DNA of 64,000 nucleotides from Molanna angustata (GCA_963576475.1 OY754968.1:17434734-17498733), one strand, 5' to 3'; counted from the stretch's first letter, positions 23,792-34,908 are shown. Translations and numbers: made by a program. Notes: generated by a model not told the origin, from the sequence alone.

Positions 23792-24536
23792 TACGAAACA
23801 TTTGGAAGAGGCCTAGACCAGCAACGGAACGAACGTTAACGCAAGGAGTAAGATATATTATACACTACATTATAAAAAAAATAAGTAAATTTTAAGTAGG
23901 TACTCATTTGTTTTAAAAAAATTGCAATAAATCTTAATAAAGATGAAGACCTACATCTCTAAATAATCTGATGTTTTATGTTCTTAACATAGATATACCT
24001 ACATACCTATTGAACCTACCGATTAAAGAAGAAAGTTAAAATATCTTATTATATTATGTTGTATAGCCTGTCGGAAATCTTCATCCATGACAAATGATCA
24101 ATACTAAAGAAGCACATACAGGTAGATAATAAAATGCAATTACGTTGGTAGGTAGGTACCTACTTACCTACCTACCTCCTACAATCTCCTACTTACCATA
24201 CTCGTCTCAATGTAGTAATATTTAGAAGAATTGGCTAAAATTTACGATTTTAATTTTTTTTTTGTTTTTTTTGTGAAACATTATTATAATTAAAAAATAA
24301 AATAATACAATAATTTTACTAAGGTATGTTACTGAAAAAATGGATGGATTGATTAAATATTTCCTAAAATTCAACGAAATGTAGTTAGTATTAGGTATTA
24401 TTGAGAGATCTAGCTCATTGACTTATTGAACATATGTATTTTCTTATTAATATTAATCTAAACCACATTCGAATTTGAAAACTTATGAGAACTGAAAGCC
24501 GATAAAACCAACGAAACTAATGAAGTAGATGTATTA
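23792..24536. other. Presumed intron; TACCTA-rich patch
   Basis: AT-rich. At 24148-24178 GGTAGGTAGGTACCTAC runs into TTACCTACCTACCTCC, a self-complementary block made of the TAGGTA/TACCTA word seen throughout the window. Confidence 0.5.
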
Positions 24537-25505
24537 CTAGTTGCATGTAACACATGACATCCAACTGTCGATAGCGATAGTATGTATAGTTGAAGAATAA
24601 GAATCAAACTATAAACCCATAAATCCAAATTATTGAATATTTTAACACTTGTTGGTATGTATGTCAAGATAGGACAGTATGGAGGTAAGTCCTCTTTTCC
24701 TACCCGGAATACGAAAACAGCATAATGGTTCTGTATGTATGTTTGGAGATTAAGTATCAAACTATTAAGTCTTCTTACATATTGTGTATAGGCGACTGCC
24801 ATACAAATTGTATGAAGCGATGTCGTCACAAAATCCAATTTTTATAAAAATTGTTAAAAAAAAAATTGATATGTACTTCTATAATACTCATATTTTTTAT
24901 AGAAAATTAAATTATCTAGTTGGGGTGTTTCGGCTTTTTTCGATATTTTAAAAAAATTGGAAATATAGGCAGTTAAACTCATAAAAATTATCGTAAATAA
25001 ATTATTTTTCGTAATAAAAAATGTTTGAGAAACCATGGATTTTTTTTGAAAAAGACGTTTGAGATTTTGTATTTGTCTATGTTTATACCAATTTTCAGCG
25101 TTCTAGCTTTTATGGTTTCTGAGATATATGGAAAAATAAACCAAAAATTCAAAAATTGATAAACCCTGACTGAAACAATAATTCACAATTCTGAGTATAA
25201 AAGTTTTGTTGGCCTATAACTATTTATTTATTCTGAAATTTTAGGCTTTGTGAATCCAGCGGATCAAAAGTTATAAGGGGGGACAGACAGACACACAGAC
25301 ACATAAAATGTTCTACTCCGAATTCTGAGTAAATCCATGTATGGGAACACATATGCTGCGAAGCCTCTAAGTTGGTGTTTTTAGCATGAAAAAAGTCCAC
25401 TACGCAATACAAAATGTTCCTAGTATTCCTTATACGCGGGTCTTGGCTTAATACTTTGTCGATATGTTAAGTGAATAAATTCTCTTGAACAAATCGACAG
25501 TTGGA
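24537..25505 (-). mobile_element. HINE-like Helentron relative, nearly full length
   Basis: On the minus strand it starts T|CCAACTGTCGATTTGTTCAA and ends CATGTGTTACATGCAACTAG|T. The 3' subterminal inverted repeat ATCGACAGTTGGAT is intact, 11 bases before a CATGT-GTT-ACATG hairpin. The internal GT-type microsatellite has shrunk to TGTGTCTGTGTGTCTGTCTG. Target bases T and T flank both ends. Confidence 0.85.
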
Positions 25506-25721
25506 TTAAAATAATGTCTCAAATATTTGGGAACGGTGGGTAACTACTGGGTGGCTATCACACAATCACTATCAAATAATATTTTCTAGATTTTGAGTAT
25601 GAGGTAGATAATTCAAATCCCTAACATCTTATTATGACTCTAAATCGATGTAATATAATTATTAACACTAATCCACCACAGTAATTTTTTTCTCATTTCT
25701 TTTGACTTGCTGTTTGTTTAC

Positions 25722-25762
<41 letters not shown>

Positions 25763-26154
25763 GTATTTTATATGGTTCAGTATATTACGTGTGTATGGAG
25801 AGTGCCTGTGCATGTATGTTAGGAAGTGTATGATCAATTGTGCTGAATCCACTTTAAAATAATATTGTTTTACTTACAAAACCAAAGACTGCACCCAATA
25901 TAACACAGGGATTATCCCTAGCATATTGGAGAGCAAAATCTCTAATTGACAACAAAGCGCAAGAGAGTGTTAATGGTCTGGATGTGTATGTGTACCCTTC
26001 CATTGTCTCTGTCTCAAATATATACATAATATATTTTTTATATACATTTAATATTGTTGTAAAACCTCTTAATGTACAATGTCATGTTTATTATAAATAA
26101 AAAAAAATAAAAATATCTAAAGAAATTTGTTATTTTCTTGCAAATTACGGTCTG
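25506..26154. other. Presumed intron; (GT)n microsatellite and A-rich end
   Basis: A (GT)n tract of about 40 bases lies at 25722-25763. The following 340 bases end in TTATAAATAAAAAAAAATAA near 26093-26115, which looks like a retroposed 3' end. I recognise no coding part. Confidence 0.45.
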
Positions 26155-26636
26155 CCTCTTCGATCTGCTGATCGTACCACACTAGCTATTTCCATTCATT
26201 CTACTGAATATCTCAGTTCCTCTTTTGATGATAATCATCTTAAGTGATGATATAGCGACATATCAATCGATTCAAATTTTTAAAAGAAGACTAAAAATGT
26301 TATATCTGTCTTCTTCTTTTTCAGCTATCTCTCCACTGCTGGATGTAGGCCTCTTCTAAAAGCTTCCACTCGTCTTTTTTTGGGCTTTTTGAACCCACCT
26401 AATATACCTTTATATCTGTCTAATAACTCTTAATTGAGACTCCTCTCTCACATCCCACAACCTCAATCTCACTTCTTTCTTTGTTGCTGTGATTTTACAT
26501 TAAATAATGTTACAAGTTTACCTACCAGTACACTATTTATAGTATTAATGCCTCACGTTTCTTTGGTTGGTTGGAAGAAATTGCCTTATGGCAATAAACC
26601 CGCCATTGAAACAAAATAATAATGTACATGTAATCA
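26155..26636 (+). pseudogene. CR1/Jockey-like LINE C-terminus split by an RTE relic
   Basis: The frame RSADRTTLAISIHSTEYLSS is followed by a frame change (a deletion where ARLWN should be), then ATYQSIQIFKRRLKMLYLS. At that point 110 bases are inserted. Removing them and one copy of the duplicated TTATATCTGTC, the frame continues NNS-stop (26431-26433), homologous to KRLKQKYLSDNT-stop at 18440-18484. The 3' UTR keeps GGTTGGTTGGAAGAAATTGC and GGCAATAAACCCGCC. Confidence 0.8.
26311..26409 (-). mobile_element. RTE-type LINE 3' fragment with 11-bp target duplication
   Basis: About 100 bases match the 3' end of the RTE relic at 29440-29953 (shared CTCTCCACTGCTGGATGTAG and CTTCCACTCGTCTTTTTT). It is inserted minus-strand into the CR1-like LINE. 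TTATATCTGTC occurs immediately before (26300-26310) and after (26410-26420). The TTCTTCTTTTT side is its 3' tail. An extremely 5'-truncated insertion. Confidence 0.85.
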
Positions 26637-28815
26637 AGCGAAAGAATCAGAACCCAGCACATGTACATATATTATTATCAAGTGCAATATTATCAAACTA
26701 ATATGTAGTATCTTACGATAATTATTGTTGTTTTATGAGGTAACTGTCTAAATATTTCAAAACCTCTGACGTAATCTAAAGGTTTAAAGATTTTTTCGAC
26801 TTCTTAATGTGAGTAACACGTGCGCTAAAAAGTTAACGAAGGTCAAACAAAAAACATATACCTGACTAAATAACTTAATTTTTTGCCAAATATTATATTT
26901 TATTTAATTACACTATAAATTTCAATCATTAATACAACGATTACCTTTTTAAGTCAACTTTTTTCTTTTCGGTTATAAAGACTTGACTGAATACATAATG
27001 AAAATGCAGAAAAATTATATTAGTAATTTTATATCGTATATAATATTAATATTTGTAAACAGAACATTTCATAGATAAACAACAGCATACCAATGGAGCG
27101 TAAAATTTGGCGATACATATATTTCAGAAAAATCATAACGTTTGCTTACTGCTGTTTCACAGCAGTAAGATTTTAACTTATATGCCATCATTTTAGATAA
27201 AATTATTGGTTATAATTATTAATAAATACTATTGTTTCTCGTTGAATTCCTTCAAAGTTTAATACAAGGCTAGAAACACTAGTTTCTAGCCTTGTTAAGC
27301 GGTTGTTTACGGTGCAAAATTAAAAATATTACCTCGCTACTCTCTTCCAAAAAGTAAAAATAGTGCTTTCTGACATAGGCAAGTGACAGAGCATGAAAGC
27401 AAAATAAATGCCGTGATATACGAGTCACAATAACTTAAATAATGTTCGTGCAACAAAACGATGAATGACGGGATAAGGAATAAAGTTATACAAAAAATAT
27501 ATTGCGAGAAAAACGAAAGTAAAAAGATTGAGATGTTGAAGCAAAAAAATAAGGGATTAATGACAGAAGAAAGAGTGAGTAGGCATAAAAGGAAGAGCAT
27601 ACACGAATATAGGTAATATACATATAATATGTTTTGTAGGATAGAGGTGTGTGGCGTATGGTTCTCTATATCTACTATACGAAAAACACGGAGTGTTGAT
27701 ATGGATGTACATATGTATTTTAAAGTACCTACTAAAAACTATTGCGGTGAATTTTATTTTACTACGTTATTTTTTAAGTTACTATTATACCACGTTTAAA
27801 ATCTCATTTATCACTTCATATTATTTCAAGAGCTCTTTTTTACATTATAAACTAATATTTCTTAAATTACATGAATTTCAAACGTATTTCATTTTTTGGG
27901 TACGTCAAAAAACTCTGTAGGAACGTGTTATTGTTTTTTTTTATTTTGTTCAAAGCTTCCCATTCCCATATAATAAAAAATATTAAGAAGGTATGCACTA
28001 TTTTTTTCAATAAATCTCTTTTGTGCTTTTTATTTTATTGTCTGAGTTTTATTTAAAATTTAAATGCAAAATCTATTTTCAATACACCTTCATAATATTA
28101 CTGGATTATGATATGTTGATATGTTATATGCATTATTTGTGGTATATTATTAAACATACAATACAAATGGTATAAAATTAATGACTATTAAAATTTTATA
28201 TTATAGCACACATAGTTTCTAAATACGTGACTGATAAAATAACCGGTATTTTGGCATTAACAGGATATTTATAGCATTAGCCGAATTACGACACTCTTTT
28301 CATACCCAGCTCGTTTCTATTTTTTTTTACAAAAAATATCACTTGATTAACTTAATACAGAAAAAATAATTAACTCACCACATGTACAAATAGGTAATAA
28401 TAAAATAAAAGAAATAAAAATTAAACAATTTACAAAGTTCAATACATCAATTTTTCATATCAATTAGTAATATCTGAATGAAAATAATAGTCACTTTTCA
28501 CATATTTTCAAGTAGGTGATATTCTATTTTGGATATTTTTTCGTTCACGCTTCACCAAAAAATCACGTTTAGAAAAACATAAATTAATAAATCTAAAAAT
28601 TAATCACTAATTTCACTATATTCGTACCTCAATATTTCCGAAAAACGCTCACTTGTTCACTGAAGAGTGTACATATTATTAATTAAACCTATACGAATGA
28701 AGCAACTCGATAAAGGGCTTCACGGATTTAAGCACTATAATCAAACGATGGACCGCTTTGCACTGAGATTACTCTGACGAAATGTATTGAGATGAAGCAC
28801 AGAATAGTGACTTAC
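26637..28815. other. Presumed intron; two perfect short hairpins
   Basis: AT-rich. CTTACTGCTGT-TTC-ACAGCAGTAAG (27145-27169) and CAAGGCTAGAAAC-ACTA-GTTTCTAGCCTTG (27265-27294) are mismatch-free hairpins 96 bases apart. The last 150 bases before 28815 are less AT-rich, as expected next to a first exon. No other element was recognised. Confidence 0.5.
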
Positions 28816-28877
28816 CTTGTGTTGAGAATGTGTCGTGAAATAACGTGTATCACGGAATGGATGCGGTGAAACAGACT
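28816..28877 (-). other. Candidate 5'UTR exon (first exon) with GTAAGT donor
   Basis: Minus strand: about 28 bases downstream of a TATA box a putative start lies in CCTAGTCTGTTTC (A at 28877). A 62-base stretch follows with no ATG and ends CAACACAAG|GTAAGTCAC, a near-consensus insect donor. Joined to the exon at 3331-3460 it would give CAACACAAG-ATGAAG, with ATG as the first codon after the junction. The gene would then have a non-coding first exon, a 25.4-kb first intron, and a signal-peptide exon, a common plan for insect secreted and cuticle genes. Pairing these two exons is inference. The exon could belong to another transcript. Confidence 0.5.
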
Positions 28878-28897
28878 AGGAGGGCGAGGCTCTCAGC

Positions 28898-28906
28898 CTT
28901 ATATAG
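28898..28906 (-). promoter_or_regulatory. TATA-box promoter, minus strand
   Basis: The minus strand reads CCCCACTATATAAGGCTGAG. CTATATAAG is a strong TATA box and sits in a GC-richer island (G-rich on the plus strand, 28905-28935) unlike the AT-rich background. Spacing to the proposed start at 28877 is 26-28 bases, as in insect core promoters. Confidence 0.6.
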
Positions 28907-29439
28907 TGGGGAGGGAGGGGGCAACAGACAGGCGGGGATACCTGGAGGGGATGCTGAGGACATCTGCCAAGATTCACCGCGAGATGATCATCATTCTTAT
29001 GTCTGATACAACAGATCACGAGAAAAACATCACAGTCAAAGACGTTTTCGACAAATTAACTATTTGTTTTTGTACATTAACTAAATTACACCTAGGTATA
29101 CGATATATACGTTTGAAACAATACCTATAATGGATATAATGGCAGCGTAGAAGGAAGCTCTTTAACATTTTAAATACCACTTTTCGATCAGATTTCCGGA
29201 AAATTCCATGACTGAATCAAAAGACAGATTTTCTGTGGAAAACGTCGACCCCAGTATTAGTTACTGAATTCCTTATTTCTTATCTAGTATAGCATATTAC
29301 CAGATTTTACAGTGTTATTAAAAATTCAAAATTTTCACGTGCACTTCTCGTATCCCCCCCCCCCCCATTTCCTTCCTAATTTCTAATCCTACTGCACAAA
29401 ATTATTGTACTTAAGCAATGCCATTTCCACATAGTCTTC
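28907..29439. other. Promoter-upstream region, no gene
   Basis: The first 120 bases are GC-richer (GGGAGGGAGGGGGCAACAGA on plus) and may hold upstream promoter elements; I recognise no specific site. A run of 12 C lies near 29356-29367. The rest is unassigned. Confidence 0.4.
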
Positions 29440-29953
29440 TTCTTCTTCTTTCTCAGCCATCTCTCCACTGCTGGATGTAGGCCTCTTCTAAAATCTTCCA
29501 CTCGTCTTTTTTCTGGGCTTTTCGAACCCATCCGCTTCCAGCGACAGGGACAATATCATCGGCCCACCTTTTCTGGGGCCGGCCTATTCCCCTTTTCATA
29601 TCCCATGGTCTCCAATTTAGAATTCTGGGTGCCCATCTGTCCGTACCCTGTCTGGCAACATGACCTGCCCATTGCCATTTAAGTTTTGCAACTCGATCCA
29701 TGACATCAACAACTTTTGTCTGGCGTCTGATTTCTTCATTTCTAATTTTGTCTCTTAGACTTACGCCTATCATTTGCCTTTCCATGGATCTCTGAGTGCA
29801 TTTTAGCTTATGTATGGTCCTCGCAGTTAGCGTGATAGTTTCCAGACCATACGTAAGCACAGGCAGGATACATGTTTCAAACACTTTTCTTTTCAGACAT
29901 GTGGGAATATCTATAATGGATATTCCACATAGTACTACGGGTAAAACATTCAA
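29440..29953 (-). pseudogene. RTE-clade LINE, C-terminal 166 codons, frame intact
   Basis: The minus frame carries LKRKVFETCILPVLTYGLET, RSMERQMIGVSLRDKIRNEE, LKWQWAGHVARQGTDRWAPR, ILNWRPW, GRPQKRWADDI and EAYIQQWRDG, stop. This order is the thumb and C-terminal region of RTE-type reverse transcriptases. The catalytic F/YxDD region and the endonuclease are absent because the copy is 5'-truncated at about 29950. No stop or frameshift appears in what remains, so it is fairly young. The 3' tail is AAGAAGAAGAAG. The truncation point abuts a 42-bp tandem array. Confidence 0.85.
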
Positions 29954-30365
29954 TCATTTTTGGCCTATGTGTTGTGTAGCAGTGTAGCTGCATGTATTAT
30001 TTTGTAAGTAAAACATTCAATCATTTTTGGCATATGTGTTGTGTAGCAGTGTAGCTGCATGTATTATTTTGGCCTATGTGTTGTGTAGCAGTGTAGCTGT
30101 ATGTATTATTTTGGCCTATGTGTTGTGTAGCAGTGTAGCTGCATGTATTATTTTGGCCTATGTGTTGTGTAGCAGTGTAGCTGCATGTATTATTTTGGCC
30201 TATGTGTTGTGTAGCAGTGTAGCTGCATGTATTATTTTGGCCTATGTGTTGTGTAGCAGTGTAGCTGCATGTATTATTTTGGCCTATGTGTTGTGTAGCA
30301 GTGTAGCTGCATGTATTATTTTGGTCTATGTGTTGTGTAGCAGTGTAGCTGCATGTATTATTTTA
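29954..30365 (+). repeat. 42-bp tandem array, about nine units
   Basis: The unit TTTTGGCCTATGTGTTGTGT continues AGCAGTGTAGCTGCATGTATTA. Units are nearly identical (single changes such as GGCATATG, AGCTGTATG, GGTCTATG). The first two are separated by GTAAGTAAAACATTCAATCA, part of which (AAAACATTCAATCATTTTTG) is also at the end of the RTE relic. Because 42 is divisible by three, a 113-codon frame stays open. It is a period artefact, not a gene. Confidence 0.9.
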
Positions 30366-30775
30366 TAGATAAAAAATATCATACCATATCACATTAAATT
30401 CTTCATTATTTTGTAGGGAATTTTTTATATGGAACAAATTTGAAAAGAAAGTTGGAAAAACTAGGATTTTTTAGTTATTTTACGCTTTATACATATACTT
30501 TGTTCGATTAAGTACCAAAATTCTTACCTACGTTGTAATAACAATGAACTCAATATATTCGCATTTGATATGGTTATACATCAATATCTAGTGGTTAGAA
30601 ATAGCTCAATGCGAATAATTTACGGATATAGGTAATACTAGGTATAGGTAATACATGTAGGTATTAGTTAACTAAATCTTATTACTAGAAAATACTAATT
30701 AAATATACTTACAAGTACCAATAGAAAAAATAATACCCTTAATATTATCAAATATCAAGTACATACATACAAACA
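30366..30775. other. No gene recognised
   Basis: AT-rich with several TAGGTA words (30630-30665). Nothing else is visible. Confidence 0.4.
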
Positions 30776-31075
30776 TACCATCACGCCATGTCCCACGCGG
30801 GGCAGGCAGAGAGAACCGAACGCCACTTATTTCTATCTTTACCCATATTCATTGCCTCCTCGACATTCATACATTGTCTTATCCATGTTCGTCTGTTATT
30901 CGTGCTTCTGACATTTCCGTCTTTCAAAATACCGTTCACATGGACGTGCCATCCCTTCCTTGGGCGGCCCCGTGCTCTCATTCCATTCCTGTCCGCAATG
31001 TATATTTTCTTCGTCAGGCGTTCCTCATTCATTCTCCCCATGTGGCCAAACCATCTCAATGTGTATCTATAAATA
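30776..31075 (-). pseudogene. LINE C-terminus (GHMGRMNEERL group), frame intact
   Basis: The minus frame reads MRWFGHMGRMNEERLTKKIY, GRPRKGWHVHVNGILKDGNV, EEAMNMGKDRNKWRSVLSAC and PAWDMA, then GTATG-type tail repeats. Copies with the same order lie at 40616-40900 (plus) and, for the last 58 bases only, at 52389-52446. I recognise the block as the C-terminal end of a frequent insect LINE; its clade is not determinable here. Confidence 0.75.
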
Positions 31076-31218
31076 TACGTAATATTATCAAATAAACTAC
31101 AATTGTCTATAAATATTCATAATCAAATAAAATATACTAATAAGTAGTTCAGTTGCATGTCATAGAATATTTGGTATCGGTGTGTTAGAAATATTTAAAA
31201 TTAATATATGTATTTTTT

Positions 31219-31401
31219 TAATTAAAAAAAAAGGATGAATATGTCCTTGTAACAAGAGCATATAGGTACATCATCATACATTTCCTAAAATAAGCATAAA
31301 ATAATGCTTGTGCTATATGTGAACGAAATCGGTCGTGGCAGGATTCAAACTCAAGACTTAGATTACTAACTCAGCGCGCTAACCGCTCTGCCACCACCCA
31401 G
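31219..31401 (-). repeat. tRNA-derived SINE (family C)
   Basis: On the minus strand: GGGTGGTGGCAGAGCGGTTA (A box), GAGTTTGAATCCTGCCACGA (B box), then CCGATTTCGTTCACATATAG, a GCTTATTTTAGGAAATGTAT-like body, GGACATATTC and an A-rich tail. The head is of the Leu/Ser-like tRNA type. Confidence 0.8.
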
Positions 31402-31784
31402 CATATTTTATTTATTCATTTTCTTTAGATCTATATAATATTTATTAATTTATGTATTTAAGGGATCAACACAGTCTTATAAAATACACAAAAGGAATAC
31501 AATTTAAAATAAACAAAAAACAGACCAATTACATTTGTCCACAGATGACAATCATAATATTATATAAGCACACACATTACAAAGCTAAATAAGAAAGAAC
31601 ATAATCAAGATAAATAAAAACATTATTAAAATTATATTAAAAAAATGTTGCATGTTTGCCGGTGACGGGAAATAAAGGGAAGAGGAAAATAAAAAAAAAC
31701 TGAAAGGGGAAGGATTAAATGTTCTTCTATGATATAAGAATAAAAACAAATTAAAAAAAATATAATTATAGATATAAATGTAGA
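31402..31784. other. A-rich unassigned DNA
   Basis: Between two oppositely oriented family C SINEs. Contains CATGTTTGCCGGTGACGGGA near 31649, with nothing recognisable around it. Confidence 0.4.
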
Positions 31785-31954
31785 TGGGAGGTGGCAGAAC
31801 GATTAGCGCCCTGTGTTAGTACCTAATCCAGTTGTCGAGATTTCGAATCCTGACACGACCGATTCCGTTCACCTATATCGCAAGTATCTATGTTTAATTT
31901 AGTGAATGAATGAGGATGTACATATATGTACAAGGACATATTCATTAAAAAAAT
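31785..31954 (+). repeat. tRNA-derived SINE (family C)
   Basis: GGGAGGTGGCAGAACGATTA, then GAGATTTCGAATCCTGACAC, GATTCCGTTCACCTATATCG, GTTTAATTTAGTGAATGAAT and GTACAAGGACATATTCATTA followed by A7. Head boxes carry several changes. Confidence 0.8.
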
Positions 31955-33129
31955 CACTGTAAAAAATACAGTGCATGTGAAAGTATAGAGCCTAGTTCGG
32001 TTACTTTGACTGAGCAGCTCTTAAAATATCTACATAATATCCTACGGCGAATCATCCTATATATTATTAACTTAGTAAATATTGCTTTTGGAATAACGAT
32101 TTTAATTTTAATTTTAAATTTTAGGTGCGCATATCCGATACGGATAAAAAAATATTTGAGTTGAGTGAACATAAGATCGTTTTATTGAAATGAATTTTTT
32201 GGTAAAATCTTGCAATAAAAGCAAAGTTTAGTTATACGAAATAGAAGCCTTTGACCTGTATCATGTTGATCAAGCTCCATTGTTATTTCACTTTGTAACA
32301 ATTAACATACCTTTACATTGCACAGCACACACACACACACAACACTATACTTGAAATGTAGAAGGTACTCACCTTAAATGTACTTACTCTTTCAACAGAA
32401 TTCTTAATAATATATCCGTTCTACCTACAGAATTATTTAATCAAATCAAACTCATTATAATCTGATTTTTTTTAAGATGCCCTTAAGCTGATGGTATTTG
32501 AAAAGATTTCATAAATCATGTCAAGTATTGCTATTTCTTTCCGTACACTTATGACGAATTATAAAACTTAATTTAAATTATAAACTACGAATCAAGGAAA
32601 ATTTCTTTCCCAACAAAATTTTCAATCTGCTTTAGGTAAGGATCTTAAACTAGTTTATAAGTAGATCAATGACATATTAATATACGAGATTATAAAATAT
32701 TTTATTGAGAGATACATTTTCCGGCAAATAATTTTCGTGGAGTAGGGGGGGCGGTTTGCACATATACCAACCAATGAAAAAACATGTATGCGCAGCCCAC
32801 GTGGTTTCTCAAGTTATTTGCGGAAAACTACACAATTATATATAATATATCCACCTTTATATAACCCGGGTATTTTTAAAATCCGAATAAATAATATTTT
32901 CTTGAACAGATTGCAAACCCTCCTCAACGCTACATAGTTCGCTTCTTCAGAAGAGTAAAAAGGACCCGAATCCCAATAGCTAGTGCCCCCCTTCGTGGCT
33001 ATGTTAAAATAATAATATGAAATATGTACCTAGTTTATTATGATTAAATGCGTGTTAAATTCTTATATGACATATTAGGTACCTTTAAATTGTCCGAGAA
33101 GTTATACATAAATAAAATAAATTTTACAT
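31955..33129. other. No gene recognised
   Basis: Starts with the 29-base word shared with 17044-17072. Contains (AC)n of about 15 bases at 32327-32342 and a G-run GTAGGGGGGGCGG at 32742. The rest is AT-rich. Confidence 0.4.
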
Positions 33130-33258
33130 CGAGAGTTCGAATCCGTCCACGACAGATTTCGTTCACCTATAGCACAAGCATAAGTTTAATTTAGGGAATA
33201 TTAGGATGTATATGTATTTGTTCCAAGGACATATTCGTTCTTTTACATAAAAAAAAAA
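33130..33258 (+). repeat. SINE family C, 5'-truncated
   Basis: Starts within the B box (GAGAGTTCGAATCCGTCCAC), continues GATTTCGTTCACCTATAGCA and AAGTTTAATTTAGGGAATAT, and ends in TACATA9. The A-box half is missing. Confidence 0.75.
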
Positions 33259-33267
33259 TTCAGGAAT

Positions 33268-33575
33268 CGATAATAATAACAGAATTTCACAGTCTCCTAC
33301 CCCCCTCCATAGGAAACGCTTCAGACATGTATGTAGTTCTATTCATCCCCGGGAACGGCTGTTCGTCGTACAAAACAAGAACCTACCATCAAGCATATTT
33401 CATACCACTACCACTAAGCTACACCAATCTCATCAGCATGGCGGGCTACCGCCAAGCGAGACATGGCCCACCAGTTATGTCGGAGGCTCCTCCACCCCTT
33501 AGTATACTCGTGTTGGCGATTTACAGGAACCACACCACGTCGACAGTACTTTCAGGAATCGATAGAGTTGATTGG
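33268..33575 (+). repeat. Interspersed repeat (family E), longest copy
   Basis: AGAATTTCACAGTCTCCTAC, GTAGTTCTATTCATCCCCGG, GTTCGTCGTACAAAACAAGA, CATCAAGCATATTTCATACC, then GCGGGCTACCGCCAAGCGAG and GGAGGCTCCTCCACCCCTTA. Matches 22105-22345 and the reverse of 59460-59600. It is flanked by a near-repeat CAGGAATCGATA (33262 and 33553), which may mark the ends. Confidence 0.6.
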
Positions 33576-33744
33576 TAGTATACGAAATTAAATCTTAGAT
33601 ATGTTAAGTAATTTTCTAGATGGGTGAACTGTGCCCAATTAAAGCGTGAGCATCGCGTTTGTTGGATTTTATTTTGATCTTTTAAATAATTGATAATAAT
33701 GCTATGAACTGCTTATTCTATCGAAGAAATTGCAATAGTAGAAA

Positions 33745-34303
33745 TACATAGGGAAATCAGCAACAATATTTACACATACACTAATAGTACTAGAAATGAC
33801 ACCATAGGAGGACTCACGACACCTCTATTGCGAACAACTACAGCACTGCATCATTATACATATATATAAAGGCATAAAATTATTTAACGACCTGACAATG
33901 AATATCAGAACAGAAACTTTATATAATTACAAAGAAACTCAAAACAATTTGACACACTATCCCTAATATTCCATTCATTTTCAGTTTGTGGTTCATTTTC
34001 ATTTTTATGTGTGTTATTTACTGTGATGTTTTTAAGATTTTTTTTCTCTTGACTTACAATGTATATTTTTAAATTCTTTTGTGTTGCTTTTGGTTTTAAA
34101 ATGTTTTTTTTTATAATTGTTAATTAGTTTACTTTATAAGTTATGTGATTTGTTTTATAGATTATGTGTAAAGTATTTTTAGTGTGTAAGCTGATGCTTT
34201 CCTAAATACAAGCTTCTTAGCTCAAATTAGGAAAGGAAACTTTTTTATTGATTAAATGTCTTATTGAATGTAACTCTTATATTTAAATAAATAATAAAAA
34301 GAT
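33745..34303 (+). pseudogene. CR1-like LINE C-terminus and 3' UTR
   Basis: From 33871 the frame reads GIKLFNDLTMNIRTETLYNY, then KETQNNLTHYP and a stop at 33964-33966. 'GIKLFN.LP..IR.....FK..L' is the CR1-like C-terminal pattern. The preceding TTPLLRTTTALHHYTYI segment fits the same family across a frame change. The UTR ends TTATATTTAAATAAATAATA. The FK..LK stretch is altered to YKETQN, so this is a dead copy. Confidence 0.6.
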
Positions 34304-34908
34304 GTACATAATATATCTATACACACAAATAAAAATAATTGCATAAACCCTGACTCAAGAACGAAGTGTTTACGTTGAACTTTTAAAAATCATACCAAAT
34401 ATAACGAACAACATTTCGTATATTAAATCAGTAGGACGGACATTTAAACAATTTTCAAGCATGTTTGATTTTAGGTACAATAAAATAGGCCAGTATACAA
34501 AATAAAAGACAAAATTAAGTGTTTTTTATCTCGCCGTTAATATTCTATTATGTTAAGTCATTAATTATATTACAACCATGTACCAAGTACTTAAATATAT
34601 ATTGTATTAGGTTAAGAACAGAGGTATATTAGTTTTTACTGAGAGTGTAATCAAATTACATGTTTATTGTAATTTTTAGTGTTTATCAGATTAGGCACGA
34701 TGCAAATTTTATTGTGTTGTGAATATTAGGTTACCTATCAGATTGTTCAATATTAATCTCAAATTAAAAAAATAAATATTCACAGTGAATTTTTAATGTC
34801 GATTTTGACGTAATCTAATATATAGTTTAACCCAACTATGGGTAAATTGCGTCCCGCCGAGAGTCCCGCCAAAATGATTCTAAAATCAGAAATACATTAT
34901 ATAAAATG
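34304..34908. other. No gene recognised
   Basis: AT-rich unassigned sequence. Confidence 0.4.

Noticed and set aside
24458..24838. 126-codon minus-strand frame
   Set aside because: Lies across the 3' half of a HINE and its flank; not conserved in other copies.
27337..27600. 87-codon hydrophobic minus-strand frame
   Set aside because: Leu/Phe/Ser-rich frame from A-rich DNA read in reverse; no start context, homology or splice signals.
30027..30368. 113-codon frame of 14-residue repeats
   Set aside because: Stays open because the 42-bp tandem unit is a multiple of three; no start context, no homology.
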